From assembly GCA_903831485.1 (NCBI GenBank), contig CAIKXW010000290.1:1-7996 (forward strand): a DNA stretch of 7,996 nt, given 5' to 3'. How positions within the stretch are numbered: position 1 is the stretch's first letter; every line of letters begins with the position of its first letter. The position numbers and the translations under genes are program-made. The notes beneath the pieces are model-generated. The model saw nothing but the letters and a program-made list of their open reading frames with translations, ran no database searches and was not told where the DNA came from. The stretch is from an uncultured Alphaproteobacteria bacterium. GTDB lineage: Bacteria; Pseudomonadota; Alphaproteobacteria; Caulobacterales; Hyphomonadaceae. This document shows, in pieces, positions 1 to 6,865 of this stretch.

Positions 1-281
1 CGCGGCTCCAGGATAAAGCCGGGATAGTAGGATTGGCCGGTGCGGAACTTGGGGATCTTCAGATCCAGCGCGCCCACACGGGTCTCCAGCGTGCGGTCCC
101 GGAAGCCGTTGCGGTAGGTCGTCCGGTCAGCCGAGCGCTCATGGCGGGCAGCGCCAATGGCGTTCTCGGCGTCGAAGTCCATCAGCCGGTTGAGCGTCGT
201 CTCGGCCAGGACGCGCAGAAAATCCCCATCATCGCTCTTCTGGATAGCGGACAAGAGTTGGGGCAGAGTGTCGTCGGTCAT
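1..281 (-). CDS. IS256-family (Mutator-type) transposase, N-terminal 93 residues, cut by window edge
   Basis: The ATG at 281-279 opens a frame that runs off the left edge of the window. The protein begins MTDDTLPQLLSAIQ. At about residues 54-93 it carries the family's N-terminal signature: YRNGFRDRTLETRVGALDL, then KIPKFRTG, then YYPGFILEPR. In IS256-family transposases this block (RNGYR..TRVG.L.L.IPK.R.G.Y.P..LE.R) precedes the DDE catalytic core, which is not in view here. A good ribosome-binding site, GAAGGA, lies nine bases before the ATG. No frameshift or stop appears in the visible part, so the transposase may be intact. Length is usually about 400 residues in this family, so roughly three quarters is missing from view. 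Confidence 0.92.
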   Translation of the reverse strand, partial: MTDDTLPQLLSAIQKSDDGDFLRVLAETTLNRLMDFDAENAIGAARHERSADRTTYRNGFRDRTLETRVGALDLKIPKFRTGQSYYPGFILEP

Positions 282-290
282 CGGATTCGA

Positions 291-296
291 TCCTTC
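291..296 (-). promoter_or_regulatory. Ribosome-binding site of the transposase
   Basis: On the minus strand GAAGGA precedes the ATG at 281 with nine intervening bases. It supports that start over any internal one. I see no convincing promoter boxes for the transposase in 297-446. Confidence 0.6.
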
Positions 297-418
297 AGCT
301 GGGTTACGTGTCGCAACGCCACCCTGCCAGGATTCTCCGATGACCACCCCTCCCGCCGACCGCGCCCCGGGCGCGCGCTGACCCTTGCGGTCCGCGCGCC
401 CGAAGCGCTCCGTCAGCG

Positions 419-446
419 AATTTACACCACCTCAGTGGACGCTACC
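419..446. repeat. Terminal inverted repeat of the IS256-family element
   Basis: The last 28 bases of the element contain TTTACACCAC and GGACGCTACC on the plus strand. Read from the tip on the minus strand they give GGTAGCGTCC and then GTGTAAA, the spacing expected at IS256-family ends. The partner repeat is outside the window, so the inner limit (419) is approximate. The outer limit (446) is supported by the start of conserved KorC coding sequence at 447. Confidence 0.75.
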
Positions 447-448
447 TT
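421..448 (+). promoter_or_regulatory. Possible IS-borne hybrid promoter reading out into the kor genes
   Basis: TTTACA at 421-426 matches the -35 consensus at five of six positions and points outward from the element. IS256 itself is known to activate neighbouring genes through an outward -35 box of this kind combined with a host -10. Sixteen bases downstream, TACCTT (443-448) spans the IS/host junction but matches the -10 consensus at only three of six positions. The -35 is plausible; a working promoter is unproven. A start site near 455 would lie after the GTG at 449, so the transcript would lack that codon. Confidence 0.3.
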
Positions 449-2191
449 GTGGACTGCCAGTGGGCGTGTCCGGCGCATACGCCCGTGCCCGAATACATCC
501 GGTTGATCGCAGACCAGCGATACACCGATGCATACATGATCAACTGGAAGTCGAACGTCTTCCCGGGAATTCTGGGAAGGACGTGCGACCGCCCATGTGA
601 ACCCGCGTGCCGTCGCGGACGAGTCGAAGAGGAGCCGGTGGCGATATGCCGCCTAAAAAGGGTGGCTGCCGACAACAAAAGCGACATTGCCGCTCTCCTG
701 CCCAAGGTCGCCCCGCGCAACGGAAAGAAGATTGCGTGTGTGGGCGCCGGGCCTGCCTCTCTCACAGTTGCACGCGACCTCGCCCCGCTCGGCTACGAAG
801 TTCACGTCTATGACGGGGACAAGAAAGCGGGCGGCATGATCCGTAGCCAAATTCCGCGCTTCCGGCTGCCTGAAGAAGTCATCGACGAAGAAGTCGGCTA
901 CATCACGTCGCTTGGCCCGGTGATGCATCTCTCGCAACGCGTCGACAGCATGAAGGCTCTGCTGGCCGAGGGCTATGACGCGATCTTCGTCGGCACAGGC
1001 GCGCCACGCGGTCGCGACCTCGACATTCCAGGCCGCAAGGAAGCAGCAGCGAACATCCATATCGGCATCGACTGGTTGTCGAACGTCTCGTTCGAGCACA
1101 TCAGCAAGATCGGCAGGCGCGTCATCGTTCTCGGCGGCGGCAACACCGCGATGGACTGCTGCCGCACCGCGCGCCGCCTCGGAGGCGATGATGTGAAGGT
1201 CATCGTCCGCTCCGGTTTCGAGGAAATGAAGGCGTCTCCCTGGGAGAAGGAAGACGCGATCGGAGAGGACATCCCGATCCTCAACTACCTCGTGCCGAAA
1301 GCCTTCATCCATGAAGGCGGCAAGCTCACCGGCATGACCTTCGAGAGAGTGAAGGCCGAAAAAGACGCCAAGGGGCGCCGTAATCTCGTGCCGACCGGGG
1401 AGCCTGATCAGTATTTCGAATGTGACGATGTTCTCGTCGCCGTTGGTCAGGAGAACAGCTTTCCCTGGATCGAGCGCGACATCGGCATGGAATTCGACAA
1501 GTGGGACATGCCTGTCGTCGGCCAGGAAACGATGCAGGCGACGATCCCCAACGTCTTCTTCGGCGGCGATGCGGCCTTCGGGCCCAAGAACATCATCTGG
1601 GCCGTCGCCCACGGTCATGCCGCCGCCGTCTCGATCGACATGTTCATCAACGGACAGGACATCAGCGTCCGCCCGGCGCCCGGCGTCACCGTGATCTCGC
1701 AGAAGATGGGCATTCACGAGTGGAGCTACGACAACGACATCGCAAATGACCAGCGCTACAAGGTTCCGCATCGGCCGAAGGCGATTGCCTTGAAAGACGT
1801 GAAGGCCGAGGTCGAACTTGGTTTCGATCAACTGGTCGGCTTTAAGGAGGCGCAGCGCTGCCTCAACTGTGACGTGCAGACGGTGTTCACGCCGAAAGTC
1901 TGCATCGAGTGCGATGCGTGTGTCGATATCTGCCCCATGGACTGCATCACCTTCACGGATGACGGCGAGGAAAAGGACCTCCGCGAACGATTGAAGGCGC
2001 CTGCGTTCAACTTCGCTCAAGACCTCTACGTCGCCGATGGCCTGCCCACCGGCCGCGTCATGGTGAAGGACGAAGACGTCTGCCTCCACTGCGGGCTTTG
2101 CGCCGAGCGTTGCCCGACGGGCGCATGGGACATGCAGAAATATCTCATCGACATCACACAGGCAGGCACAGGTACATGCCGGACACGCTAA
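449..2191 (+). CDS. korC: KorC-type FAD/NAD(P)-binding Fe-S oxidoreductase subunit, 5' end removed by IS insertion
   Basis: This is the electron-transfer subunit of a 2-oxoacid oxidoreductase, related to the GltD/NADPH-dependent glutamate synthase small chain. Numbered from GTG 449, an N-terminal Fe-S domain has cysteines at 3, 7, 46, 50, 54 and 67. The FAD-site glycine motif GAGPAS is at 99-104, and a second dinucleotide (NAD(P)H) site GGGNTA is at 229-234. A CLNC motif is at 471-474. Two C-terminal [4Fe-4S] ferredoxin motifs follow (Cys 485/488/491/495 and 545/548/551/555). Conserved sequence begins abruptly at VDCQWACPAHT, directly at the IS tip, so an estimated few tens of native N-terminal residues lie beyond the element. 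GTG 449 has no good ribosome-binding site; the next in-frame ATG is at 536, which would drop the first cysteines. No other frameshift or stop is seen. KorC of Thauera aromatica and Azoarcus evansii, which link 2-oxoglutarate oxidation to NADP, are the nearest named relatives I recall. It is probably a disrupted gene. Confidence 0.85.
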   Translation: MDCQWACPAHTPVPEYIRLIADQRYTDAYMINWKSNVFPGILGRTCDRPCEPACRRGRVEEEPVAICRLKRVAADNKSDIAALLPKVAPRNGKKIACVGAGPASLTVARDLAPLGYEVHVYDGDKKAGGMIRSQIPRFRLPEEVIDEEVGYITSLGPVMHLSQRVDSMKALLAEGYDAIFVGTGAPRGRDLDIPGRKEAAANIHIGIDWLSNVSFEHISKIGRRVIVLGGGNTAMDCCRTARRLGGDDVKVIVRSGFEEMKASPWEKEDAIGEDIPILNYLVPKAFIHEGGKLTGMTFERVKAEKDAKGRRNLVPTGEPDQYFECDDVLVAVGQENSFPWIERDIGMEFDKWDMPVVGQETMQATIPNVFFGGDAAFGPKNIIWAVAHGHAAAVSIDMFINGQDISVRPAPGVTVISQKMGIHEWSYDNDIANDQRYKVPHRPKAIALKDVKAEVELGFDQLVGFKEAQRCLNCDVQTVFTPKVCIECDACVDICPMDCITFTDDGEEKDLRERLKAPAFNFAQDLYVADGLPTGRVMVKDEDVCLHCGLCAERCPTGAWDMQKYLIDITQAGTGTCRTR

Positions 2192-4050
2192 CACAAGCAA
2201 GCACCGCCCCTGCTCAGCTCACGGCGGTCAACGACTTCGTCGTCAAGTTTGCCAACGTGAATGGGTCAGGATCGGCCAGCGCAAACGGTCTTTTCGCCAA
2301 GTCGATCATCCGCATGGGCGTGCCCGTGGCGGCCCGCAACATCTTCCCCTCAAACATTCAGGGACTGCCGACTTGGTACGAAGTGCGTGTCTCCGGCGCG
2401 GGTCACCTCGGCCGGCGCGGCGGCGTCGACCTCGCCGTGCCGCTGAACCCGCAGACATGGGACGACGACGTCAAGGAGATCGTGCCCGGAGGCTACCTCT
2501 TCTACGACTCGACGAAACCGCTGCCCGCCTCGAAATTCCGGGATGACATCCATATTCTCGGCGTGCCGCTGACCGCGATCTGCAACGAGGCCTACAAGAC
2601 CCCGCGCGAGCGTCAGCTGTTCAAGAACATCTGCTATGTCGGCGCTCTCTCCCATTTGATCGGCATCGAGCCGGCCGTTATCGAGCAGCTTCTGAAGGAC
2701 GAGTTCGCCGCAAAGCCCAAGCTCATCGGCGCCAACCTCAATGCTTTCAATCTCGGCCGGGACTGGGCCCAGAAGCGCCTGGCGCCCATCGGCCTGCAGC
2801 TTCAGAGATCGGATGCCGTGCGCAACCGCATCTTTGTCGAGGGCAACGCCGCCGCCGCGCTCGGCGCTGTCTATGGCGGCGCCACGGTTTGCGCTTGGTA
2901 TCCGATCACGCCATCCACCTCGCTGGCTGAAGCTTTCACCGGCTATTGCGAGGAACTCCGCACCAAGCCTGACGGCACGAAGAACTACGCCATCGTGCAG
3001 GGCGAGGACGAGATCGCCTCGATCGGCATTGTCGTCGGCGCCGGGTGGAATGGCGCGCGCGCCTTCACCTGCACGTCCGGCCCCGGCATCTCGCTGATGA
3101 ACGAGTTCATCGGCCTCTCCTACTTCGCCGAGATCCCCGCCGTGATCTTCGACGTGCAGCGCGGCGGCCCTTCAACCGGCATGCCGACGCGCACGCAGCA
3201 ATCGGATCTTCTGATCGCGGCCTATGCCAGCCACGGCGACACCAAGCATGTTCTCCTGTTGCCCGCTGACCCCGGCGAGTGTTTTGAGATGGGCGCGCAA
3301 GCGTTCGATCTCGCCGACCGCCTGCAGACCACGGTGTTTGTCATGCTCGATCTCGACATCGGCATGCAGGAGTGGCTGGTCGAACCGTTCAAGTGGGACG
3401 ACGCAAGGCAGATCGACCGCGGCAAGGTCATGACCGCGGATCAACTCGAAAATGGAAAGTTCTTCGGCCGATATACCGACGTCGATGGCGACGGCATCCC
3501 GTTCCGCACTTACCCCGGCACACATCCATCGAAGGGCGCCTATTTCACGCGCGGCACGTCGCGCAATCGGATGGCCGGTTACTCCGAGAAGGGCGTCGAC
3601 TACCAGGACAACATGGAACGCCTGCTCAAGAAGTTCCAAACCGCGGCGACGCTCGTGCCCAAGCCCCGGCTTCGGCAGGCGAAAAGTCCCACGAAGATCG
3701 GCGCGATCTACTTCGGCTCGACTGCGCCAGCCATGCATGAGGCCCTCGAGTCCCTCGAAGCACAAGGCCATCACATCAACGCCATGCGCGTGCGCGGCTT
3801 CCCGTTCGGACAGGAAGTCTATGATTTCATCCACGCGCACGATGAGATCTGTGTCGTTGAACAAAACCGTGACGCGCAACTCCGGTCGTTGCTGATGATC
3901 GAGGGCAATATCGACGCCTCGCAGCTGACCTCCATCCTCCACTACGATGGCACGCCGATCACCGCGCGCTTCCTGATCGACGCCATCGGCAAGCGCCTCG
4001 AAGCCCGCAAGGCCACGCGCCAGGTCACCGACAAGGCGAACAAGCAATGA
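2176..4050 (+). CDS. korA: 2-oxoacid:acceptor oxidoreductase, fused gamma-alpha subunit (2-oxoglutarate-type, KorA)
   Basis: The protein has 624 residues and joins the gamma domain (about 20-205, starting NVNGSGSASANGLFAKSI) to the alpha subunit (about 216-600). Alpha landmarks are YPITPST at 242-248 (2-oxoacid/thiamine pocket), TSGPG at 300-304 and QRGGPSTGMPT at 328-338. A C-terminal domain at about 507-600 contains VEQNRDAQL. This architecture is typical of KorA; the alpha subunit works with beta to decarboxylate the 2-oxoacid and form acyl-CoA. The QRGGPSTG pattern and short beta partner favour 2-oxoglutarate, but pyruvate, branched-chain or indolepyruvate forms cannot be excluded. ATG 2176 overlaps the end of korC by 16 bases; only a weak AGG precedes it, so coupled translation is likely. 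An upstream ATG at 2098 is less likely because its extra 26 residues are out of frame over the conserved second ferredoxin motif of korC. No cysteine cluster is seen in this subunit. Confidence 0.9.
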   Translation: MPDTLTQASTAPAQLTAVNDFVVKFANVNGSGSASANGLFAKSIIRMGVPVAARNIFPSNIQGLPTWYEVRVSGAGHLGRRGGVDLAVPLNPQTWDDDVKEIVPGGYLFYDSTKPLPASKFRDDIHILGVPLTAICNEAYKTPRERQLFKNICYVGALSHLIGIEPAVIEQLLKDEFAAKPKLIGANLNAFNLGRDWAQKRLAPIGLQLQRSDAVRNRIFVEGNAAAALGAVYGGATVCAWYPITPSTSLAEAFTGYCEELRTKPDGTKNYAIVQGEDEIASIGIVVGAGWNGARAFTCTSGPGISLMNEFIGLSYFAEIPAVIFDVQRGGPSTGMPTRTQQSDLLIAAYASHGDTKHVLLLPADPGECFEMGAQAFDLADRLQTTVFVMLDLDIGMQEWLVEPFKWDDARQIDRGKVMTADQLENGKFFGRYTDVDGDGIPFRTYPGTHPSKGAYFTRGTSRNRMAGYSEKGVDYQDNMERLLKKFQTAATLVPKPRLRQAKSPTKIGAIYFGSTAPAMHEALESLEAQGHHINAMRVRGFPFGQEVYDFIHAHDEICVVEQNRDAQLRSLLMIEGNIDASQLTSILHYDGTPITARFLIDAIGKRLEARKATRQVTDKANKQ

Positions 4051-5102
4051 CCTACATCCTCAAACCGAAACTTCATCACCCTAGCCTGCCGAAGAACGAC
4101 CTCGGCTTCACGCGGCGGGACTATGAGGGCCGTGTCTCCACGCTGTGCGCAGGGTGCGGACACGACTCGATCAGCGCCGCCATCGTGCAGGCGGCCTGGG
4201 AGCTGGACATCCAACCGCATCGCCTCGCCAAGCTCTCCGGCATCGGCTGCTCGTCCAAGACGCCCGACTATTTCCTTGGTCAAAGCCACGGCTTCAACAG
4301 TGTGCACGGCCGCATGCCCAGCGTTCTGACCGGCGCCAACCTCGCCAATCGCGACCTCATTTATCTCGGCGTGTCGGGCGATGGCGACAGCGCCTCCATC
4401 GGCCTCGGCCAGTTTGCCCACTCGATCCGGCGCGGCGTCAACATGAGCTACATCGTCGAGACCAATGGCGTTTACGGCCTCACCAAGGGCCAGTTCTCGG
4501 CAACCTCCGACAAGGGTTCAAAGTCCAAGAAGGGCATCGAGAACACGGAGAGCGGCATCGATCTCGTCGCCCTCGCCCTGCAACTCGGCGCAACCTATGT
4601 CGGGCGCTCATTCTCGGGCGACAAGGACCAGCTCGTTCCCCTCATCAAGGGCGCCCTGTCCCACCACGGTCCGGCCTTCCTGGACGTGCTCAGCCCCTGC
4701 GTCGCCTTCAACAACCACGCCGGCTCCACCAAGAGCTTCGATTATGTCCGCGAACACAATGAGGCGGTGAACCGGCTCGACGTAATTCTTGGGCGCACGC
4801 CGATCACAGCCGAGTACGCACCCGGGCAGTTGCGGGAGGTCACGCAGCACGACGGCTCGATCCTGCGGCTGCGGAAGCTGGCGGAGGATTATAACCCGAC
4901 CGACAAGATCGCCGCTGCGAACTATCTTCAGGAACGGCACGCAGAGGGCGAGATCGTCACCGGCCTTCTCTATGTGGACCCGGAAGCAACCGATCTGCAC
5001 GATCGGCTCGGAACAACAGCACAGCCGCTGAACGAGCTCGGGAATGCACAGCTGATCCCGGGCAGCGCCGCGCTCGCGGCGATCAACGCAAGCTTGCGAT
5101 AG
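4047..5102 (+). CDS. korB: 2-oxoacid:acceptor oxidoreductase beta subunit, thiamine-diphosphate binding (KorB)
   Basis: The protein has 351 residues and is the catalytic partner of the gamma-alpha subunit. It binds thiamine diphosphate and one [4Fe-4S] cluster. The expected four cluster cysteines are present: C34 and C37 in LCAGCGHDS, C68 in GIGCSSKTPDYF, and C218 in SPCVAF. The Mg/thiamine-diphosphate motif runs from GDGD (111-114) to N140 and Y143-G144 in ETNGVYGLTKGQFSAT. HGRMPSVLTGANLANRDL (87-104) is the usual conserved segment between them. The ATG overlaps the upstream stop as ATGA, so the subunits are translated in step; AAGG lies ten bases ahead of the start. The last 100 residues or so are less conserved and probably contact other subunits. 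Nothing looks broken. The stop is 12 bases from the stop of the convergent namZ-like gene, and no clear hairpin terminator lies between them. Confidence 0.93.
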   Translation: MTYILKPKLHHPSLPKNDLGFTRRDYEGRVSTLCAGCGHDSISAAIVQAAWELDIQPHRLAKLSGIGCSSKTPDYFLGQSHGFNSVHGRMPSVLTGANLANRDLIYLGVSGDGDSASIGLGQFAHSIRRGVNMSYIVETNGVYGLTKGQFSATSDKGSKSKKGIENTESGIDLVALALQLGATYVGRSFSGDKDQLVPLIKGALSHHGPAFLDVLSPCVAFNNHAGSTKSFDYVREHNEAVNRLDVILGRTPITAEYAPGQLREVTQHDGSILRLRKLAEDYNPTDKIAAANYLQERHAEGEIVTGLLYVDPEATDLHDRLGTTAQPLNELGNAQLIPGSAALAAINASLR

Positions 5103-5114
5103 CGAAACGCCGCC

Positions 5115-6326
5115 TCAGTAGCGCAGATACGGCCGGCGCTCGGCCTCCCACGCCTTTTCATCAGGCTCGGTGATCGCATCGAGATCGGCCGGCGTGGCGG
5201 AGCGATCATCTACCCATTCACGCAGAAGCGGACCGCCATTGATTACGTCGATGGCAAGATAGCCCTTCGTGTATTCATACTTGAACTCCAGACCGCGCCA
5301 GAGCGGATAGCCTGGACTCAGATTGCGGATCGCCTTGAAAGCCAACGCCTGCAGGCGCCACGGCTTGAAGGCCTGATGATCGTAATGCGCCGGATCTTCG
5401 GTGTGGATCATCACGCCGCTGCACAGCTTGCCGACATGCTTGTGGAAGGTCGGCTCGAACCAGCAGTCACGCAGCTTGCAGCCGCGCAACCAGTGCGGCG
5501 CCAGCGCCTGCATTTCGGAAATGACCCGGCGGGCGTCGATGTCGGGGGCGCCGAACAGCTCCAGCGGCCGCGTCGTGCCCCTGCCCTCGGACAAGGTCGC
5601 GCCTTCCAGCATCACGGTTCCCGCGTAGGCCCGCGCCATCCAGAGATTGGGCGCATTCGGACTCGGATTGACCCACGTGCGTTCGCCGATGGGCCATCCG
5701 TGGCCGGGCGCAGCATCTGGCTGATACCCCTCCATCTCGATAACGCGATAGTCGACATCGAGCTTGTAGTGCTCGATGAACCAATAGCCGAGTTCGCCAA
5801 GGGTGAGGCCATGGCGCATCGGCATCGGCCCAGCGCCGACGAAGCTTTCATAGCCCGCACGAAGCGTAAGTCCTTCGATCGGCCGCCCCACTGGATTGGG
5901 ACGGTCCAGCACCCAGACAGACTTGCCTTCCTTCGCCGCGGCCTCGAGCACGTAGAGCAGCGTGGTGATAAACGTGTAGATGCGGCAGCCCAGATCCTGC
6001 AGATCGATCAGCACGACATCGAACGTGCTCATCTGCTGCCCGGTCGGCCGGCGGTGTTCGCCATATAGGCTGAACACCGGGATGCCGAGCATCGGGTCGT
6101 CGAAATCCGGAGACTCGACCATGTTGTCCTGCTTGTCGCCGCGCATGCCGTGCTGCGGCCCAAACGCGGCCGTGAGCTTCAGATCGCCCGTTGCGGCCAA
6201 TGCATCGAGCGAATGCGTGAGATCGGTTGTCACCGAAGCAGGATGCGCGACAAGCGCCACGCGCTTCCCCTTCAAGGGCGCACGAAGGGCGGGGTCACCC
6301 AGAAGGCGATCGATACCGAATTTCAT
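5115..6326 (-). CDS. namZ: NamZ/YbbC-family (DUF1343, GH171) exo-beta-N-acetylmuramidase
   Basis: The protein has 403 residues over the full length of the DUF1343 family. Its founding member, NamZ of Bacillus subtilis, removes terminal MurNAc from peptidoglycan fragments. Motifs in order are KGKRVALVAHPASV (19-32), FGPQHGMRG (55-63), SLYGEHRRPT (86-95), DLQDLGCRIYTFITT (108-122), LDRPNPVGRPIEG (140-152), MRHGLTLGEL (170-179), NPSPNAPNL (220-228) and EGATLSEGRGTTRPLE (241-256). The start at 6326 is chosen because it overlaps the stop of the preceding gene as ATGA and gives the natural start MKFGIDRLLG; a TTG at 6362 would only add an unsupported extension. No signal peptide or membrane segment is visible, so the enzyme appears cytoplasmic, unlike the secreted Bacillus protein. 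Gln58 stands in PQHG where many relatives, as I recall, have PEHG. Family assignment is firm; the exact substrate is inferred. Confidence 0.9.
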   Translation of the reverse strand: MKFGIDRLLGDPALRAPLKGKRVALVAHPASVTTDLTHSLDALAATGDLKLTAAFGPQHGMRGDKQDNMVESPDFDDPMLGIPVFSLYGEHRRPTGQQMSTFDVVLIDLQDLGCRIYTFITTLLYVLEAAAKEGKSVWVLDRPNPVGRPIEGLTLRAGYESFVGAGPMPMRHGLTLGELGYWFIEHYKLDVDYRVIEMEGYQPDAAPGHGWPIGERTWVNPSPNAPNLWMARAYAGTVMLEGATLSEGRGTTRPLELFGAPDIDARRVISEMQALAPHWLRGCKLRDCWFEPTFHKHVGKLCSGVMIHTEDPAHYDHQAFKPWRLQALAFKAIRNLSPGYPLWRGLEFKYEYTKGYLAIDVINGGPLLREWVDDRSATPADLDAITEPDEKAWEAERRPYLRY

Positions 6327-6865
6327 GCCGACTCTGCTGAAGGAAGTCGCAAGGCAAAGCAATCCGCATGATGGAAATCCGGCTTCCCGGGCGGATGCTG
6401 AAGCGCCCAGAACGACTTGTTTCCGTTGGATTGCTCAAGGATGACCGACAACCCCACCATCCAGGGACCGGCCAGCTCCGGTATGCGGTCAGGGTCGAGG
6501 GAGGCGCGAATCTCGAAACGATCGCTGATGGCGCGTGTCCCGATTCCCGGATCAGAAGCGCCGGCAATGTCACTCCTGCCAGACCGATAACCAGCGAAGC
6601 GATAGGCTGCCCACTGGCCGGTCGGCGAAAAGTTGAACTCGTAATACCCCTCGCCCTGCTCTGTCCGCATGAAGATTTCGAAACAGGTGTGCTTCCACAA
6701 CTCGTGCGCCCGCCCCGGATTGGCCAGTTCGGGAATCGCGAGGTCCGCTATATCGCCTGTAACAGCGAAACGCAGCGCAAGACGACCGGCAGAACGAACA
6801 ACCTCCACCTCCACGCCAACAGGGGGCGATTGAACGGCCGGGTGGGGGATCAATACATACTGCAT
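6323..6865 (-). CDS. DOMON-like (CBM9-like fold) domain protein of unknown function
   Basis: This small soluble protein (180 residues) resembles proteobacterial proteins annotated as DOMON-like domain-containing, a beta-sandwich fold related to heme- or sugar-binding DOMON and CBM9 modules. Recognisable blocks are ELWKHTCFEIFMR (55-67), YYEFNFSPTGQWAAYRF (74-90) and FWALQHPPGKPDFHHADCF (152-170). There is no signal peptide, membrane segment or second domain. The ATG at 6865 has no clear ribosome-binding site, and it starts 69 bases from the divergent NagB-II gene. Its stop overlaps the namZ-like start by ATGA, so the two are almost certainly cotranscribed and translationally coupled. That pairing suggests a role in amino-sugar or cell-wall fragment handling, possibly ligand binding. 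No biochemical function is known to me, and a heme ligand is not indicated by a specific axial residue pattern that I can identify. Confidence 0.8.
   Translation of the reverse strand: MQYVLIPHPAVQSPPVGVEVEVVRSAGRLALRFAVTGDIADLAIPELANPGRAHELWKHTCFEIFMRTEQGEGYYEFNFSPTGQWAAYRFAGYRSGRSDIAGASDPGIGTRAISDRFEIRASLDPDRIPELAGPWMVGLSVILEQSNGNKSFWALQHPPGKPDFHHADCFALRLPSAESA

Larger units (their letters stand above)
1..446 (-). mobile_element. IS256-family insertion sequence, one end (other end outside window)
   Basis: This is the 5' end of an IS256/Mutator-type element read on the minus strand. It contains the transposase N-terminus (281 down to 1), 165 non-coding bases (282-446) and a tip at 446. Read inward on the minus strand, the tip begins GGTAGCGTCC and reaches GTGTAAA at tip positions 20-26. 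From memory the IS256 end begins GATAAAGTCC with GTGTAAA at about 19-25, the same register, which fixes the boundary at 446/447. To the right of 446 the frame immediately becomes a conserved KorC-type protein beginning VDCQWACPAHT, so the element sits inside that gene. IS256-family elements usually duplicate 8-9 bases of target; the predicted duplication starts at 447 (TTGTGGAC). The far end and the catalytic DDE region lie outside the window, so activity cannot be judged. Confidence 0.85.

Noticed and set aside
344..448. Open reading upstream of GTG 449 in the korC frame, giving HHLSGRYL before VDCQW
   Set aside because: It first looked like genuine KorC N-terminal sequence, but these bases are the IS terminal repeat. 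No start codon lies in the stretch, and an in-frame TGA is at 341.
33..506. Plus-strand open frame across the IS end and into korC
   Set aside because: It is antisense to the transposase N-terminus and crosses the IS/host junction out of frame with korC, so it is a shadow.
2098..2175. Upstream ATG that would extend the KorA N-terminus by 26 residues
   Set aside because: The extension overlaps the second ferredoxin motif of korC in another frame and has no family resemblance. ATG 2176 gives a natural start.
653..2200. Long minus-strand open frame (515 codons) opposite korC
   Set aside because: It is antisense to a gene with clear FAD, NAD(P) and ferredoxin motifs and matches no family I recognise. 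Long antisense frames are common in high-G+C DNA.
3172..4047. Minus-strand open frame (291 codons) opposite korA
   Set aside because: It is antisense to conserved alpha-subunit sequence with no family match.
5376..6068. Plus-strand open frame (230 codons) opposite the NamZ-like gene
   Set aside because: It is antisense to a firmly identified family member and has no recognisable motifs or ribosome-binding site.
6327..6362. TTG start adding 12 residues to the NamZ-like protein
   Set aside because: ATG 6326 gives the family-like N-terminus and couples to the upstream stop by ATGA overlap.
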